64,000 bases of DNA from Corynebacterium gallinarum (GTDB lineage Bacteria > Actinomycetota > Actinomycetes > Mycobacteriales > Mycobacteriaceae), in contig NZ_JACSPR010000004.1 in the NCBI RefSeq assembly GCF_014837045.1, positions 62,001-126,000 on the forward strand, given 5' to 3'. Shown here piece by piece: positions 48,570 through 59,120 of this stretch (positions are counted from its first letter, which is position 1; every line of letters starts with the position of its first letter). Position numbers and translations under genes: made by a program. The notes beneath the pieces were generated by a model, which saw only the letters and a program-made list of their open reading frames with translations, was not told where the DNA came from and did no database searches.

Positions 48570-49364
48570 TCACTCGATATTCTTGAAACCGATTCCCAGC
48601 GGGAGGCCTACGTTGTCGATGAGGAGGACGTCGCCAAGCGTCACGGCGATAAACAGGCGCGCGTCGCCGACCTCGGGCGCTGGCCCCATGTCCAGGCCGC
48701 GGAGCTCCAGGTGGTCGGGGGTGACACCGGCCGCCTCGAGCACCCCGCGGGTGGTCTCCAGCACGGTCGCGGCGCCGTGTTCGGCGGAGTGCGCGCCGGC
48801 GGTCAGGGCGGCGCCGATGGCCGTGGCGCGCTCACGGTCCGTGGCGGCGATGCGGGTGTTGCGCAGGGAGATCGCCAGGCCGTCGGGCATGCGTACGGTG
48901 GGCACGCTGTGCAGTTTCACCGGCAGGTGCAGATCGCGGATCGCGCGCTGCACGGCCACCAGCTGCGCATAATCCTTCTCACCGAGTACGACATCGCTCG
49001 CGGCCGTCGCACCGACCAGGCCGAGCACGCGCGTGACCGCGTCCCCGACGTCCATGCTTATCGACGCATCAACCCTGGTGCGAATTCCACCCGGCCACAT
49101 CATCTCATCGGTGTAGGGGAAGAGGGCATCGATGCGTTCCTCACGGATACGCTCGTGATCCTCCGCAGGCCCGGCGTAGGCCACCACAACCACCGCACCC
49201 GGGATGCGCTTGGCCGCGCGGATCAGCGCGATGTGACCCGCGTGCAGCCCCGTGCCCAGGGGCACCAACACCACCGGTTTTCCGGTCCGGCGCAGGGCGC
49301 GACCGAACATCCCGATGTGGTCCACACTGTCAAAAACCCGACCCTGGCCGTGTTCGAAACTCAC
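48570..49364 (-). CDS. panC: Pantoate-beta-alanine ligase-like protein, divergent
   Basis: A protein of 264 residues. It has the PanC plan: an HxGH motif in LHAGHIALI, LGEKDYAQL, and VPTVRMPDGLAISLRN. The usual SSRN (a KMSKS-like loop) is SLRN here, and the methionine in the P-T-M-G-A-L-H motif is absent. It condenses pantoate and beta-alanine if active. GTG at 49364 overlaps the upstream stop and has GGAGG. In mycobacteria panC occupies the same place next to lysS; panD and coaX are missing here. It may be a paralogue with a changed role. Confidence 0.8.
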   Translation of the reverse strand: MSFEHGQGRVFDSVDHIGMFGRALRRTGKPVVLVPLGTGLHAGHIALIRAAKRIPGAVVVVAYAGPAEDHERIREERIDALFPYTDEMMWPGGIRTRVDASISMDVGDAVTRVLGLVGATAASDVVLGEKDYAQLVAVQRAIRDLHLPVKLHSVPTVRMPDGLAISLRNTRIAATDRERATAIGAALTAGAHSAEHGAATVLETTRGVLEAAGVTPDHLELRGLDMGPAPEVGDARLFIAVTLGDVLLIDNVGLPLGIGFKNIE

Positions 49365-50062
49365 CGGTCCTCCTTCTGGATTGCCCACAATTCAATATCC
49401 TGCGCCCGCGAGATCTCCGCCTGCCGACGCGCCAGATCCCGGAACAGTCGTTGCCTGCCGGGATCCGCCACGGATTCATACTGACGTATCAGACTATCCA
49501 GCCGGGGCACGGGGACAAATCTGCCGGTGGCGGCCTCGACGATGTCGGTGGAGGTTTCAATGTCACCGAGGAAGGTGTCCAGGAACCGCACGGCGTCCTG
49601 GGTGAGGGTGCGCACATACCCCATGTAGGTCACGGCGGCGGCGAGTTCGACCCGCTGCGCATCATCAACCTCGATGACCGATCCGCCCAACTCCCCCACC
49701 AACAGGCCCACGATGGTCTCACCCAGTTCATCGGTGGAGGCGGCCACCCAGCGGTCCTCGCCCAGCGGGTAGGCGCACATGACGATCGCCCCCTCCGTCT
49801 CCAGGGGATCCATGATCTGGATGCCGTGCATGAGGGAGGTGTGCAGGAACATCTGCCCGCGCCGGGCGTAGGTGGCGAGCTGGACGATGATGTCAGCCAG
49901 GCTGTCATCGGCCACCGCGATGACCACCAGTTCATAATCCCGGATGTCCGCGGCGGCGGTGACGGCATGGACGGTGTGGTCGGCGGCGGATAACTCCCGG
50001 GTCAGATCCACCAGGTTCTCACCGTCGGCCAGCACCCCCACCCTCAGGCGTGGTGCGCGCAC
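49361..50062 (-). CDS. Rossmann-fold/DUF2520-like protein upstream of panC
   Basis: A protein of 233 residues. The N-terminal part (LRVGVLADGENLVDL, then YELVVIAVADDSLADII) is a degenerate Rossmann domain, and the C-terminal part is helical like DUF2520/6-phosphogluconate dehydrogenase folds (AVTYMGYVRTLTQDAV). The orthologous slot in M. tuberculosis is Rv3603c next to panC. The usual GxGxxG loop is altered (GVLADGEN), so cofactor binding is uncertain. It is coupled to panC by a four-base overlap and to the gene upstream by one base. Confidence 0.75.
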   Translation of the reverse strand: MRAPRLRVGVLADGENLVDLTRELSAADHTVHAVTAAADIRDYELVVIAVADDSLADIIVQLATYARRGQMFLHTSLMHGIQIMDPLETEGAIVMCAYPLGEDRWVAASTDELGETIVGLLVGELGGSVIEVDDAQRVELAAAVTYMGYVRTLTQDAVRFLDTFLGDIETSTDIVEAATGRFVPVPRLDSLIRQYESVADPGRQRLFRDLARRQAEISRAQDIELWAIQKEDR

Positions 50063-50814
50063 TACTTCTTGTCCTTCTTCTTCGCGGCGGCGAGCAGCTC
50101 TGCGACGGAGACCCCTCCGCTGCGCTCATCACGGCGACGGCGCCCACCTCCGGCATCAGGCGATGCATGTCGGGAACGGCGGGGCTGCTCCTCTTCCTCG
50201 GGCTGCTCCACCTGGACATCGACCACTTCGGGTTCCTCCGGTGCGGTCCACTCAGGGGTGGGTACGGTATCAACCTGGTCTGGGGCAACCTGCTCCGGCG
50301 TTTGCTCCTCCCGCTTCTGGCGGTTCTGCTCGGATTCCAGCTCGATGATCCTGCGGGCCTCAGCCTGGACCACCGCAGGCTCGTAGACCCATTCCCGGCC
50401 GGAGAGTTCGGACAGCTGCACGCGCATCTCCTCGAGCTGCTGACGGATCTCCTTCAGCGTCTCATTGTCCTTCACGCGCAGTTCGTTCTGGTGTTGTTTC
50501 TCCAGGCGGAATTTCTCGGCCTGCTGCTCCGCCTGTTTCCGCTCCATTTCGGCGCGGTGGATGGCCTCCGTGGACTCCAGTTCCTTCTGTGCCTGCTCCA
50601 CCTGTTTGCGGTCTTGGAAGAGGAGGAAGAAGGCGAGGACGGCGGACCAGAGCGCGGCAAGCAGGGCGATCTTCTGGGCCCCGTCACTGTCGGTGAGGAG
50701 CATGATCACGCTGGCCACCAGTGCCAGGCCTATCAGGACAATGAGGAGAACTTGTCCACGGTCGACAGGGGAAGCGCCGGGCTCCGGCCTGCTGCTCGAC
50801 GATTCGTGACTCAT
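50062..50814 (-). CDS. DUF6779-type membrane protein with long coiled coil
   Basis: A protein of 250 residues. Two hydrophobic helices (about 22-40 and 48-66) are followed by a Glu/Lys/Gln-rich coiled coil (about 70-125) and an acidic, proline-rich region ending with a basic tail (AAAKKKDKK). The order matches the actinobacterial gene between DUF3180 and DUF2520 (Rv3604c position). A TAGATT box ends 7 bases before ATG 50814, suggesting a leaderless start. It may scaffold envelope proteins; the role is unknown. Confidence 0.75.
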   Translation of the reverse strand: MSHESSSSRPEPGASPVDRGQVLLIVLIGLALVASVIMLLTDSDGAQKIALLAALWSAVLAFFLLFQDRKQVEQAQKELESTEAIHRAEMERKQAEQQAEKFRLEKQHQNELRVKDNETLKEIRQQLEEMRVQLSELSGREWVYEPAVVQAEARRIIELESEQNRQKREEQTPEQVAPDQVDTVPTPEWTAPEEPEVVDVQVEQPEEEEQPRRSRHASPDAGGGRRRRDERSGGVSVAELLAAAKKKDKK

Positions 50815-50824
50815 GGATTCCAAT

Positions 50825-51292
50825 CTAGCTGATCGATTCCCCGGATTGGGGAGGTGGGACCTCGCAGCTGCGTTCGAGGTACAGTCCCGCGGCAGCCAGG
50901 GCGATGCCACCCAGGGCAGAGGCCAGTGCCCCGGGGAGGTCCTCGGAGGCGGCGACCAGGTCACCGACCCGGGGGATCACATGGCTGGAAATGCCCACGT
51001 AGATGCCACCCACGATGGCACCGGTCCAGGCTCCTGCCCGGCCCACCAGCATGAGCTGCGCGATGGTCATGGGGTTCATCTGGCTGCGGTCCTGGCCGAT
51101 CAACCCGTCCTCCATCCGGCCGCGGACCTTGATGCCGGCGAACACACACATCACCGCCATCACCCACAGGCTGATGGAGATGGCCACCGGGATGGTGCTC
51201 ATCGAACCGTAGAAACGCCACGTGAGAATCGCGGAGACGGCGGCGATGAAACCACCGACCGCGATCAGCATTGCCGTGGACGTCCGCTGCAT
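50825..51292 (-). CDS. DUF3180 family membrane protein
   Basis: A protein of 155 residues with four hydrophobic helices (near 7-25, 37-55, 80-100 and 115-135), as in the DUF3180 family that follows folK in many actinobacteria. Function is unknown. The gene begins three bases after the folK stop, so it belongs to the folate operon transcript. It ends with an acidic PPPQSGESIS tail. Confidence 0.85.
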   Translation of the reverse strand: MQRTSTAMLIAVGGFIAAVSAILTWRFYGSMSTIPVAISISLWVMAVMCVFAGIKVRGRMEDGLIGQDRSQMNPMTIAQLMLVGRAGAWTGAIVGGIYVGISSHVIPRVGDLVAASEDLPGALASALGGIALAAAGLYLERSCEVPPPQSGESIS

Positions 51293-51295
51293 GGG

Positions 51296-51784
51296 TTAGA
51301 ACTCCCTGACCTTGGTCACGCCCTCAATATCCGTGGGGTCGAGGTTCTCCACCAGGGCCGCCACGGTGGTGCCGTGGAGGACGGCATCGGGTTCGATCTC
51401 CAGCCACGGGATGAGCACGAAGGCACGCTGCCAGGCCCACGGGTGCGGCAGGGTCAGCACGGGATCCTCGGACAGCAGCTCCTGCGCACCGTTGCGGATC
51501 TGGACGATATCCACATCCAGGGTCCGTGGGCCCCATTTGCGGGTGCGTACCCGTTCGGCGTCGTTCTCCAGTTTCTGGCAACGGCGCAGCAGCTCGATGG
51601 GGATGCCGTCGACATCGACCACCAGCACCGCGTTGAGGAATTCATCCTGGTCCTCCACACCCCACGGCGGGGTGGCGTAGATGGAGGACACGGCGACCAG
51701 GTCGTCTCTGAACTCATCGATGACACCCTGCAGCAGGGCATACCGGTCATCCATGTTGGAACCGATGGAGAGTACCGCACGCAT
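51296..51784 (-). CDS. folK: HPPK, 6-hydroxymethyl-dihydropterin pyrophosphokinase
   Basis: A protein of 162 residues (EC 2.7.6.3). The family signature RKWGPRTLDVDIVQI and the LPHPWAWQRAFVLIPWLEI segment are present, and the N-terminal SIGSNMDDR binds substrate. It transfers pyrophosphate from ATP to the pterin ahead of FolP. It directly follows folB with no gap. Confidence 0.95.
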   Translation of the reverse strand: MRAVLSIGSNMDDRYALLQGVIDEFRDDLVAVSSIYATPPWGVEDQDEFLNAVLVVDVDGIPIELLRRCQKLENDAERVRTRKWGPRTLDVDIVQIRNGAQELLSEDPVLTLPHPWAWQRAFVLIPWLEIEPDAVLHGTTVAALVENLDPTDIEGVTKVREF

Positions 51785-52171
51785 CTAACCAGTGCTCCTT
51801 CCGTGAGCCTTGCGGGAACGACGGGCCACCACCGCCACATCAGCAAAGGTACGCGGAATCGGGGCCTTGGGCTTGTGGATGGTCACCTCGACGGCATGCA
51901 GCGCACCGAAGGTGTCCATGATCTTCTCGGACGCCTCGGTGGCCACGGTTTCAATGAGGTCCCGTGATGGGCCCTCCACGATCTCCGCCACCAGCAGCGC
52001 CAGTGCGCCGTAGTCGACGGTGTCGGAGAGGTCATCGCTGGCGCCGGCGGCCGCGAAGTCCATCCAGCAGGTCACGTCCACGATGAACGGCTGGCCCTGT
52101 TCCTTCTCAAAAACGAAGACCCCGTGGTGGCCGAAACATTCCAGGCCGGTGAGTTCAATGCGGTCAGCCAC
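51785..52171 (-). CDS. folB: Dihydroneopterin aldolase
   Basis: A protein of about 128 residues (EC 4.1.2.25). The start region [18 protein letters not shown] is conserved, with the catalytic lysine in HKPKAPI. I chose GTG 52171; a GTG at 52180 is also possible. Both overlap the end of folP, so translation is coupled. It cleaves dihydroneopterin to hydroxymethyl-dihydropterin. Confidence 0.94.
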   Translation of the reverse strand: MADRIELTGLECFGHHGVFVFEKEQGQPFIVDVTCWMDFAAAGASDDLSDTVDYGALALLVAEIVEGPSRDLIETVATEASEKIMDTFGALHAVEVTIHKPKAPIPRTFADVAVVARRSRKAHGRSTG

Positions 52172-53018
52172 GGTAGTCACCCGCGCTGCGCCAGTGGGCG
52201 GCCACATCGACGGCATCGCGGGACACCGGCACATTGTGCACCCGTACGCCCCAGGCGCCCATGTGTGCGGAGATGGCGGTCACCGCGGCGGTGGCTGGAT
52301 CGGCGTCGACAGGCGTCACCTCCAGGCCGCGTTCGCGGCGCACCCCGGCGAGGAAACGCTTGCGGGAGGCGCCGACCAGGACGGGGAACTCCCCGCCGAT
52401 GAATTCGGGCAGGGCGTTGAGCAGTGACCAATTGTCCTCACGCGACTTGGCGAATCCCAGGCCCGGATCCAGAACGATCTGATCCTTGGCCACACCGGCA
52501 GCCAGAGCGCGGGTGACCAGGTCATCGAGGGTCTCGTGGACATCGGTGACCACATTGCCCCCGTGATCCGCTCGTCCCGCGGCATCCCCGAACTGCACGG
52601 TCTTCCAGTGCATGAGACATACCGGGATTGCGGCGTCGGCCATGACGGAGAACATGGCCGGATCAGCCAGACCACCGGAGACATCATTGATCATGGACAC
52701 CCCCGCCTCCGCAGCGGCAGCCGCCACCGAGGCACGCATGGTGTCCACCGAGGTGTGGATGCCCTCCTCACGCAGCGCCTCGATGACCGGCACCACGCGG
52801 TTGCGCTCATCCTCGGCGTCCACGCGGACGGCACCCGGGCGGGTGGATTCACCACCGATGTCGATGATGTCCGCCCCCTCGGCCACCAGACGGCGGGCGT
52901 GTTCAATGGCGCGGTCGGTTTCGATATAGCGTCCGCCATCCGAGAAGGAATCCTCGGTGACATTGACGATGCCCATCACCAGACAACGACCCGGCACAGT
53001 AAGGTCTGCCACGTTCAT
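52164..53018 (-). CDS. folP: Dihydropteroate synthase
   Basis: A protein of 284 residues (EC 2.5.1.15), the sulfonamide target. Signatures are [26 protein letters not shown] and INDVSGG, with DPGLGFAKS later. ATG at 53018 directly abuts the folE stop. It joins p-aminobenzoate to the pterin pyrophosphate. Confidence 0.95.
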   Translation of the reverse strand: MNVADLTVPGRCLVMGIVNVTEDSFSDGGRYIETDRAIEHARRLVAEGADIIDIGGESTRPGAVRVDAEDERNRVVPVIEALREEGIHTSVDTMRASVAAAAAEAGVSMINDVSGGLADPAMFSVMADAAIPVCLMHWKTVQFGDAAGRADHGGNVVTDVHETLDDLVTRALAAGVAKDQIVLDPGLGFAKSREDNWSLLNALPEFIGGEFPVLVGASRKRFLAGVRRERGLEVTPVDADPATAAVTAISAHMGAWGVRVHNVPVSRDAVDVAAHWRSAGDYRG

Positions 53019-53612
53019 CTAGTTGCCCCGGATCAGCGCGAAGACCTCGGCGCGGGACGCCGTGCTGGTCTTGAACCCACCACGCACCGCGGAGGTCGTG
53101 GTCACCGCCCCCGGCTTCCGGATGCCACGCATGGCCATGCACAGGTGTTCTGCCTCGATGACCACGGCGACGGACTGGGCACCGAGCTTGTCGACGAGCG
53201 CATCCGCGATCTGCGAGGTCAACCGCTCCTGCACCTGCGGCCGCTTCGCATATATATCAGCCAGGCGGGCCAGCTTGGACAGGCCGGTGACCTGACCGGA
53301 CTCACCGGGGATATAACCGATGTGCGCCACCCCGTAGAACGGCACCAGGTGGTGCTCACAGGTGGAGTAGATGGGGATCTCGCGCACCAGCACCAGCTCC
53401 TGGTGATCCTCGGAGAAGGTCTTGTTCAACACCGCGGTCGGGTCCTCGTGCAGACCGGCGAAGATCTCCCGGTAGGCACGCGCCACGCGCGCCGGGGTGT
53501 CCAGCAGGCCCTCACGCTCCGGGTCCTCACCCACCGCGATGAGCAGTTCCCGCACCGCAGCCTCGGCACGTTCCTGGTCGAATTCACGCACTGCCGCAAG
53601 CTTGTCAGCCAC
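53019..53612 (-). CDS. folE: GTP cyclohydrolase I
   Basis: A protein of about 197 residues (EC 3.5.4.16), the first step of folate synthesis. Zinc ligands are in [10 protein letters not shown] and [25 protein letters not shown] is also typical. GTG at 53612 is preceded by AAGGAG at a good distance. The upstream ATG (53627) sits inside that site and is less likely. It overlaps ftsH by eight bases. Confidence 0.95.
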   Translation of the reverse strand: MADKLAAVREFDQERAEAAVRELLIAVGEDPEREGLLDTPARVARAYREIFAGLHEDPTAVLNKTFSEDHQELVLVREIPIYSTCEHHLVPFYGVAHIGYIPGESGQVTGLSKLARLADIYAKRPQVQERLTSQIADALVDKLGAQSVAVVIEAEHLCMAMRGIRKPGAVTTTSAVRGGFKTSTASRAEVFALIRGN

Positions 53613-56043
53613 GCTTGTCTCCTTCATTTTCGGTCCCCGGATCCACCTCGGTCGCCTCGTCCATCATGCCGGGACGTTCCTCAACCTTGTCCTCCGGACG
53701 GTCATGGTCGGGACGTTCGTGGTCGGGGAGGCGGAAACCGATGATCTGGGTGGGGGCATCCCCAGGGCCTGTGCCCTTTCGGGAAACATTACCGGGGGCG
53801 TGTTCCCCACCCGTCGACTGGTCCATGAGTTCTTTGTCACCGAAACCATAGGCCTTCATGCCGGGGTGTTCCGCCTTCTGGCTGGGAGCGCTGGTGCCCG
53901 CATACGGGTTGGGACGTTTCGCCCCTGATCCTGGGATGGTCCAGTCGGCGGGAGGCGGGGTGCCGTAATCCGGGGTGGGGGCCTTCCCAGTGGACAGCCC
54001 CACGGGCACGCTGACGCCCTGAGGGGCACCCTTCTGTTCCTCGAGCTCCTTGCGGCGCCGTTCACGCGCGGCCTTGGAGGCCTCCACGATGGAGAACCGC
54101 TTCGGCGGTTCCTCACCACGTTCGATGGCCACCTCCACCGGGGTCTTCACCGGCTCGCGGTCCTCCTGGCGGGGGAAGCGGGCGTTCTCGTCGGGGAACA
54201 CCTCGTCGATGCTGCGTGGCTCGATGTCGCTGAACAGCACCTCCAGGTCGGGGCGGCGCAGGGTCTCCTTCTCCAGGAGTTTCTCCGCCAGTCGGTCCAG
54301 GTGATCGCGGTATTCGCGCAGGATCTGATAGGACGCCTCATGTGCCTTGTCCAGCAGGTAGGTGACCTCGGTGTCGATGAGTGCCGCGACCTCCTGGGAG
54401 TGGGTCAGCGTGCCACCGCCACCACGGCCGGAGAAGGGATCGCCCTGCTCCTCGCCGTATTTGACCATGCCCACGGCAGGGCTCATGCCGTATTCGGTGA
54501 CCATCGCACGCGCGATCTTGGTGGCCTGCTCGATGTCGGCGGAGGCGCCGGTGGTGGGGGCACCGAAGACGAGTTCCTCGGCTGCGCGCCCACCCATGGC
54601 GAACACGAGTCGGGCGAAGAGTTCATTGCGGTTGTACATGCCCTTGTCGTCCTCCTGGACGGTCATGGCATGACCACCGGTGCGACCACGGGCCAGGATG
54701 GTCACCTTGTACACCCGCTCGATGTCGGACAGGGCCCACGCGGACAGGGTGTGCCCGCCCTCGTGGTAGGCGGTGACCTTCTTCTCCTGCTCGGAGATGA
54801 TCTTGGAGGAACGTCGTGGTCCGCCGATCACGCGGTCGGTGGCCTCCTCCAGGGCGTCGGCGGTGATGGCGTTTCCGCCGATGCGGGCGGTGAGCAGCGC
54901 GGCCTCATTGAGCACGTTGCCCAGGTCGGCGCCGGACATGCCGGCGGTGCGCTTGGCCAGGGCCTTGAGGTTGGCGTCGGGGGCAAAGGGCTTGCCCTTG
55001 GCGTGGATCTCCAGGATCTGTTCGCGGCCCCGGAGGTCGGGGGCGGTCACGGGGATCTGGCGGTCGAAACGGCCCGGGCGCAGCAGGGCGGGATCCAGCA
55101 CATCGGGGCGGTTGGTGGCGGCCATGAGGATGACGCTGCCGCGGTCACCGAAGCCGTCCATCTCCACCAGCAGCTGGTTCAGGGTCTGTTCACGCTCGTC
55201 GTGGCCACCGCCCATTCCGGAGCCACGGGCACGACCCACGGCGTCGATCTCATCGATGAAGATGATGCAGGGGCTGTTCTCCTTGGCCTGTTTGAACAGG
55301 TCACGCACACGGGAGGCACCGACACCGACGAACATCTCCACGAAGTCGGAACCCGAGATGGAGTAGAACGGCACCCCAGCCTCACCGGCGACGGCTCGGG
55401 CCAGCAGGGTCTTGCCGGTACCGGGAGGGCCATACAGCAGCACACCGCGGGGAATCTTGGCACCCAGGTCCTGGTAGCGGGTCGGGTCCTCCAGGAAGTC
55501 CTTGATCTCATGGAGTTCATCGACAGCCTCATCGGCGCCGGCCACATCGGCGAAGGTGTTGGTCGGGGTGTCCTTGGTCAGCTGCTTGGCCTTGGAGGAA
55601 CCCATGCCGAACATGCCACCGCCCTGCGCACGGGACAGGAAGAACATGAGCAGACCGAACACGATCACCATCGGCAGGATGAAGCTCAACATGGAGACCA
55701 GGAAGTTATCCTGGGTCACGTTGGTGGTGTAGGACTCCGCGTCGGAGGCCTCCACCTTGTCGAAGATCAGCGGTGCGGTGCGCGCGGGGAACTGGGTGAT
55801 GATCTCCTCAACGCCCTCGCGTTCCTCCACATCGATCGGTTCACGCAGGGTGAGGCGGAGGCGCTGCTCGCGGTCGTCGATCTGCGCCTCGGACACGTTG
55901 TTGGCATCCAGCTGCTCCATGGCCACGGAGGTGTCCACGTCCTGGAAGTTCCTGGTGTCGCTGGTGAACAACGAGAACAGGAACAGGGTGATGAGTACCA
56001 CGGCCGCGATGCCGCCGTACTGGAGGAATTTCTTGTTCTTCAT
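53605..56043 (-). CDS. ftsH: Membrane-bound ATP-dependent zinc metalloprotease FtsH
   Basis: A protein of 812 residues, longer than the usual 650-ish because of a C-terminal extension of about 170 residues rich in Pro, Gly and charged residues. Two transmembrane helices (about 10-27 and 116-134) flank a small external domain. The AAA+ module has [17 protein letters not shown] and the SRH RPGRFDR, and the zinc site is HEGGH. It degrades misfolded membrane and regulatory proteins. The ATG at 56043 gives MKNKKFL; an upstream TTG is unlikely. Confidence 0.95.
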   Translation of the reverse strand: MKNKKFLQYGGIAAVVLITLFLFSLFTSDTRNFQDVDTSVAMEQLDANNVSEAQIDDREQRLRLTLREPIDVEEREGVEEIITQFPARTAPLIFDKVEASDAESYTTNVTQDNFLVSMLSFILPMVIVFGLLMFFLSRAQGGGMFGMGSSKAKQLTKDTPTNTFADVAGADEAVDELHEIKDFLEDPTRYQDLGAKIPRGVLLYGPPGTGKTLLARAVAGEAGVPFYSISGSDFVEMFVGVGASRVRDLFKQAKENSPCIIFIDEIDAVGRARGSGMGGGHDEREQTLNQLLVEMDGFGDRGSVILMAATNRPDVLDPALLRPGRFDRQIPVTAPDLRGREQILEIHAKGKPFAPDANLKALAKRTAGMSGADLGNVLNEAALLTARIGGNAITADALEEATDRVIGGPRRSSKIISEQEKKVTAYHEGGHTLSAWALSDIERVYKVTILARGRTGGHAMTVQEDDKGMYNRNELFARLVFAMGGRAAEELVFGAPTTGASADIEQATKIARAMVTEYGMSPAVGMVKYGEEQGDPFSGRGGGGTLTHSQEVAALIDTEVTYLLDKAHEASYQILREYRDHLDRLAEKLLEKETLRRPDLEVLFSDIEPRSIDEVFPDENARFPRQEDREPVKTPVEVAIERGEEPPKRFSIVEASKAARERRRKELEEQKGAPQGVSVPVGLSTGKAPTPDYGTPPPADWTIPGSGAKRPNPYAGTSAPSQKAEHPGMKAYGFGDKELMDQSTGGEHAPGNVSRKGTGPGDAPTQIIGFRLPDHERPDHDRPEDKVEERPGMMDEATEVDPGTENEGDKRG

Positions 56044-56153
56044 GCGCAATGGCCGGTCCGGCGGTGGCTGGAACGGGCCCGGGCCTTTCTCGGGTCTGTG
56101 GTTAAAACTCTCTGCAGCTCAATCAACGTTCAGCGGAGACGATTCGTTCCCAC

Positions 56154-56756
56154 CTAGTCGGAGTAGACGCGTGGCTCGAGGGTGCCCACATAGGGCAGGT
56201 CGCGGTAACGCTCGGTGAAGTCGAGGCCATAACCCACGACGAATTCATTCGGGATGTCGAAACCGATGTCGTACATGTCGATGTTCGCGGTCAGGCGCTC
56301 CGGCTTGCGCAGCAGGGTGATCACGTTGAGGGACTTCGGGTTGCGGTTTTTCAGGTTGCGCATCAGCCAGGAGAGGGTGAGGCCGGAGTCGATGATGTCC
56401 TCGACGATGAGCACGTCCCGGCCCTCGATGTCCTTGTCCAGGTCCTTGAGGATGCGCACCACACCGGAGGATGAGGTGGAGTTGCCGTAGGAGGACACGG
56501 CCATGAACTCGGCTTGGGAGGGGATGGTCAGTTCGCGGGAGAAGTCCGACAGGAAGTAGAACGCGCCCTTGAGCACGCACACCAGGATCAGGTCCTCCTC
56601 GGAGTCGCGGTAGTCCTCGGACACCCGCGCGGCCATCTCCCGGATACGTTCCTTCAGCTTGTTCTCGCTGATCAGGACCGACTCGATGTCATCTCCGTAG
56701 GGGTTGGTGGGGACGTTGAAGTCCTTTTCGCCTGCCATCTCGACATTGTTGACCAT
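56154..56756 (-). CDS. hpt: Hypoxanthine phosphoribosyltransferase
   Basis: A protein of about 200 residues (EC 2.4.2.8). The PRPP motif is [14 protein letters not shown], with a flexible loop in [11 protein letters not shown] and the C-terminal [20 protein letters not shown]. It salvages hypoxanthine and guanine. Further in-frame Met codons lie upstream (56792) and downstream (MAGEKD), so the exact start is uncertain. It is 32 bases after tilS, in the common tilS-hpt-ftsH order. Confidence 0.94.
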   Translation of the reverse strand: MVNNVEMAGEKDFNVPTNPYGDDIESVLISENKLKERIREMAARVSEDYRDSEEDLILVCVLKGAFYFLSDFSRELTIPSQAEFMAVSSYGNSTSSSGVVRILKDLDKDIEGRDVLIVEDIIDSGLTLSWLMRNLKNRNPKSLNVITLLRKPERLTANIDMYDIGFDIPNEFVVGYGLDFTERYRDLPYVGTLEPRVYSD

Positions 56757-56788
56757 ATGTAGCGTGCACCTTCTTTGTTCGAGTGTTC

Positions 56789-57730
56789 TCAACCGGTGAT
56801 CTCAAGCTTGCCACTTACACGCACCACTTCCAACCTCCCGTGCGCACCGCCGCCCACCGCCACGCCCCCCTGACCGTGCCAGTGGGTGAGCAGACGGTCG
56901 ACCGCCGCGATCTTTTTCGAGGTGACCCGCACCCCATGTCCGCGGAGGAAATCGGCGAGCATGAGGCGTCGCAACGCATGCGGTTCGGCCGCGAGCCGCA
57001 CCGGGAACCCGTCGGCCCACTCCCCCCGACGCTTGTCGACGAAAAACTCCAACGCCTCGCCCTCCATCGCCGCCCGAGTCGCCGCCAACGCCAGGCCCGG
57101 GACCGGATCCCCGGCGTGGACCTCCGCCAGCAGCGGCAGGACCTGCTCCCGGATGGCCACGCGCCGGAACGCATGATCGCGGTTCTGGGGGTCCTGCCAC
57201 GGGGTCAGGCCCAGCTCGGCGCAGGCCCCGTGGGTGTCGGCTCGCCGGACGCCCAGGAGGGGGCGGATGATGGTGAGGTCGGGGCGTCGAGAAGCGGTTT
57301 TCATCCCGGCCGGGTTCCCCCGCAGGCCTGCCAGCAGGAAGGTCTCCGCCTGGTCATCCATGGTGTGACCGGTCCAGATCGTGTCGGTGAGCTGGGCGAA
57401 CTCGGCGTAGCGGGCCTCGCGGGCCTGCGCCTCCATGCTGCCCGGCGGCACGGTGATGCTGCGGATGAGGGCCTTAGCACCCATGTGTTCGGCCTGGGCG
57501 GCGGCGCGTTCTGAGACCTCGGCCGAGCCCTCCTGGAGGTTGTGGTTGATGCAGATCGCGGTGACGTCTGCTCCCTCCGCGCGGGCCGCGGCGACCAGCG
57601 CCAGGGAATCCGCTCCGCCGGAGAGCCCGATGTGTATGTGGTCGGTGAGATGCGGGCGGACGGCCACGCGCAGGGTGAGGAAATGCGGGCAGACCCTGGG
57701 CAGGGGCAGCGTGCCGATGCTCGCCGGCAC
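56789..57730 (-). CDS. tilS: tRNA(Ile)-lysidine synthase
   Basis: A protein of 313 residues (EC 6.3.4.19). The PP-loop ATPase motif is [10 protein letters not shown], with INHNLQ and [12 protein letters not shown] of the TilS family. It converts the C34 of tRNA-Ile(CAU) to lysidine so that AUA is read. The GTG start directly follows the dacB stop. It lacks the long C-terminal domains of E. coli TilS, as usual in actinobacteria. Confidence 0.94.
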   Translation of the reverse strand: MPASIGTLPLPRVCPHFLTLRVAVRPHLTDHIHIGLSGGADSLALVAAARAEGADVTAICINHNLQEGSAEVSERAAAQAEHMGAKALIRSITVPPGSMEAQAREARYAEFAQLTDTIWTGHTMDDQAETFLLAGLRGNPAGMKTASRRPDLTIIRPLLGVRRADTHGACAELGLTPWQDPQNRDHAFRRVAIREQVLPLLAEVHAGDPVPGLALAATRAAMEGEALEFFVDKRRGEWADGFPVRLAAEPHALRRLMLADFLRGHGVRVTSKKIAAVDRLLTHWHGQGGVAVGGGAHGRLEVVRVSGKLEITG

Positions 57731-58996
57731 CTAGAACTCCCGCAGGACGGAGGCCATCTCATCCATCGCGGCGCGGGCCTGCAGAATATCGGAACCGTTG
57801 GACACAAACGCGAAGGTGTACACCCGGTCCGAGGTCACCGTGCCCGCCAGCGCGGAGGTCGCGGTGAGGGTGCCGGTCTTCGCGCGGACCCAACCAGCGC
57901 CGCTGAGATCGTCATAGCGGTCGACCAGGGTGCCGTTGCCCCCGGCGATTGGCAGGGTGTTCAGCAGCGGACGCAGGGTCTCATCCGTGGCGGCGGCATG
58001 GAGGATGTCATCGAGCAGACTCGGGGTGATGAGGTTGTCAAAGCTGAGGCCTGAATTGTCCACGATGCTCACACCTGTGAGGTCGAAATCGTGCTCCTTG
58101 AGGATGTCCATGGTCAGCTGTGCGGAGCTGCCGGTGTCGGTGGGTGCGCCACGGTGCTGGGCGGTTTCCCGGCCGATGGCCTCCGCCATAACATTGTCGG
58201 ATTCCTCCATCATCCGGCGCAGGCGCTGCTCCAGATTCTCGGATTCGGTGGTGGCAAGCACCAGGGCGTCGGCGGGGGCTGTGCCCTTTCCGGTGTCGGT
58301 GGCCCCGATGCGCTCTGCCAGGGCCTTCGCCACATCCAGCGCCGGGGTGTGGGTGCGCGGCAGATCACCGTGGCTGCCGCCGATGCGCCCGCCCTCGATC
58401 ATGACGGGTTCCAGCGGGGCGATATAGCCGGCGTCGATGTCAATGGGATCCCAGCCCGGCGCGAAGGTCTCCTCACTCCAGATGGAGGTGTCCACCAGAA
58501 CCGTATCGATGTCCTGCCCGGTGAGCTGAGCAGCGAGGTCATCGAGCTGATCGGTGCTTAGGGTGACATCGCCTGCGGCCCTGATCACGGCTGTTCCGGG
58601 GGTTTGTCCAACCACGACATCAGTATGGATGGTGTCATCCCATCCCAGTTCATACAGCGCCGCCGCGGCAGTGAGGATCTTGGTTGCCGACGCCGGACGC
58701 ACCGGGGTATCCGGATTCTGCGACCAGATGACCTCACCCGTGGCGGTATCCCGGACCTGGCCGACGAACCTGCCCAGGCGGGGATCCGCGGCGGCCTGCG
58801 TCAACTGCTGGTTCAGTGCCGTGAAATCCGCCTCCGCGGTCGCCACCACCGGCTGGAAGATCTCCTCCGGTGCCGCCACCTCAAAAGCCGGCGGGTGGTT
58901 CAGGCTGTTGAGCTGCGCATTGATCCCGACCCCCGCCACGCCCACGACCACGGCCAACGCACCGACAGCCGATGCGATCCACACGCCGTTTTTCAC
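57731..58996 (-). CDS. dacB: D-alanyl-D-alanine carboxypeptidase, DacB (peptidase S13)
   Basis: A protein of 421 residues. One N-terminal signal/anchor helix (about 4-26) is followed by a penicillin-binding protein class C fold. The catalytic motifs are SATK (PASATKI), SDN (ESDNVMAEAIG) and KTG (RAKTGTL). It trims the terminal D-Ala of peptidoglycan outside the membrane. It heads the dacB-tilS-hpt group and is divergent from ppa. Confidence 0.93.
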   Translation of the reverse strand: MKNGVWIASAVGALAVVVGVAGVGINAQLNSLNHPPAFEVAAPEEIFQPVVATAEADFTALNQQLTQAAADPRLGRFVGQVRDTATGEVIWSQNPDTPVRPASATKILTAAAALYELGWDDTIHTDVVVGQTPGTAVIRAAGDVTLSTDQLDDLAAQLTGQDIDTVLVDTSIWSEETFAPGWDPIDIDAGYIAPLEPVMIEGGRIGGSHGDLPRTHTPALDVAKALAERIGATDTGKGTAPADALVLATTESENLEQRLRRMMEESDNVMAEAIGRETAQHRGAPTDTGSSAQLTMDILKEHDFDLTGVSIVDNSGLSFDNLITPSLLDDILHAAATDETLRPLLNTLPIAGGNGTLVDRYDDLSGAGWVRAKTGTLTATSALAGTVTSDRVYTFAFVSNGSDILQARAAMDEMASVLREF

Positions 58997-59120
58997 CCGT
59001 ACTCCTCACCATGATTGTTTCCCCACACCTTATATCGCGTGCCAAGTCTGCCGGAATCCCCCGACACGCTAGAATCACCATCTGACTGGTATCAACGACC
59101 GAGAAGATTAAGGACATCCC

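Noticed and set aside
54301-56157. 618-residue plus-strand open frame, Gly/His/Val rich
   Set aside because: Antisense to ftsH; length comes from GC-rich codon bias.
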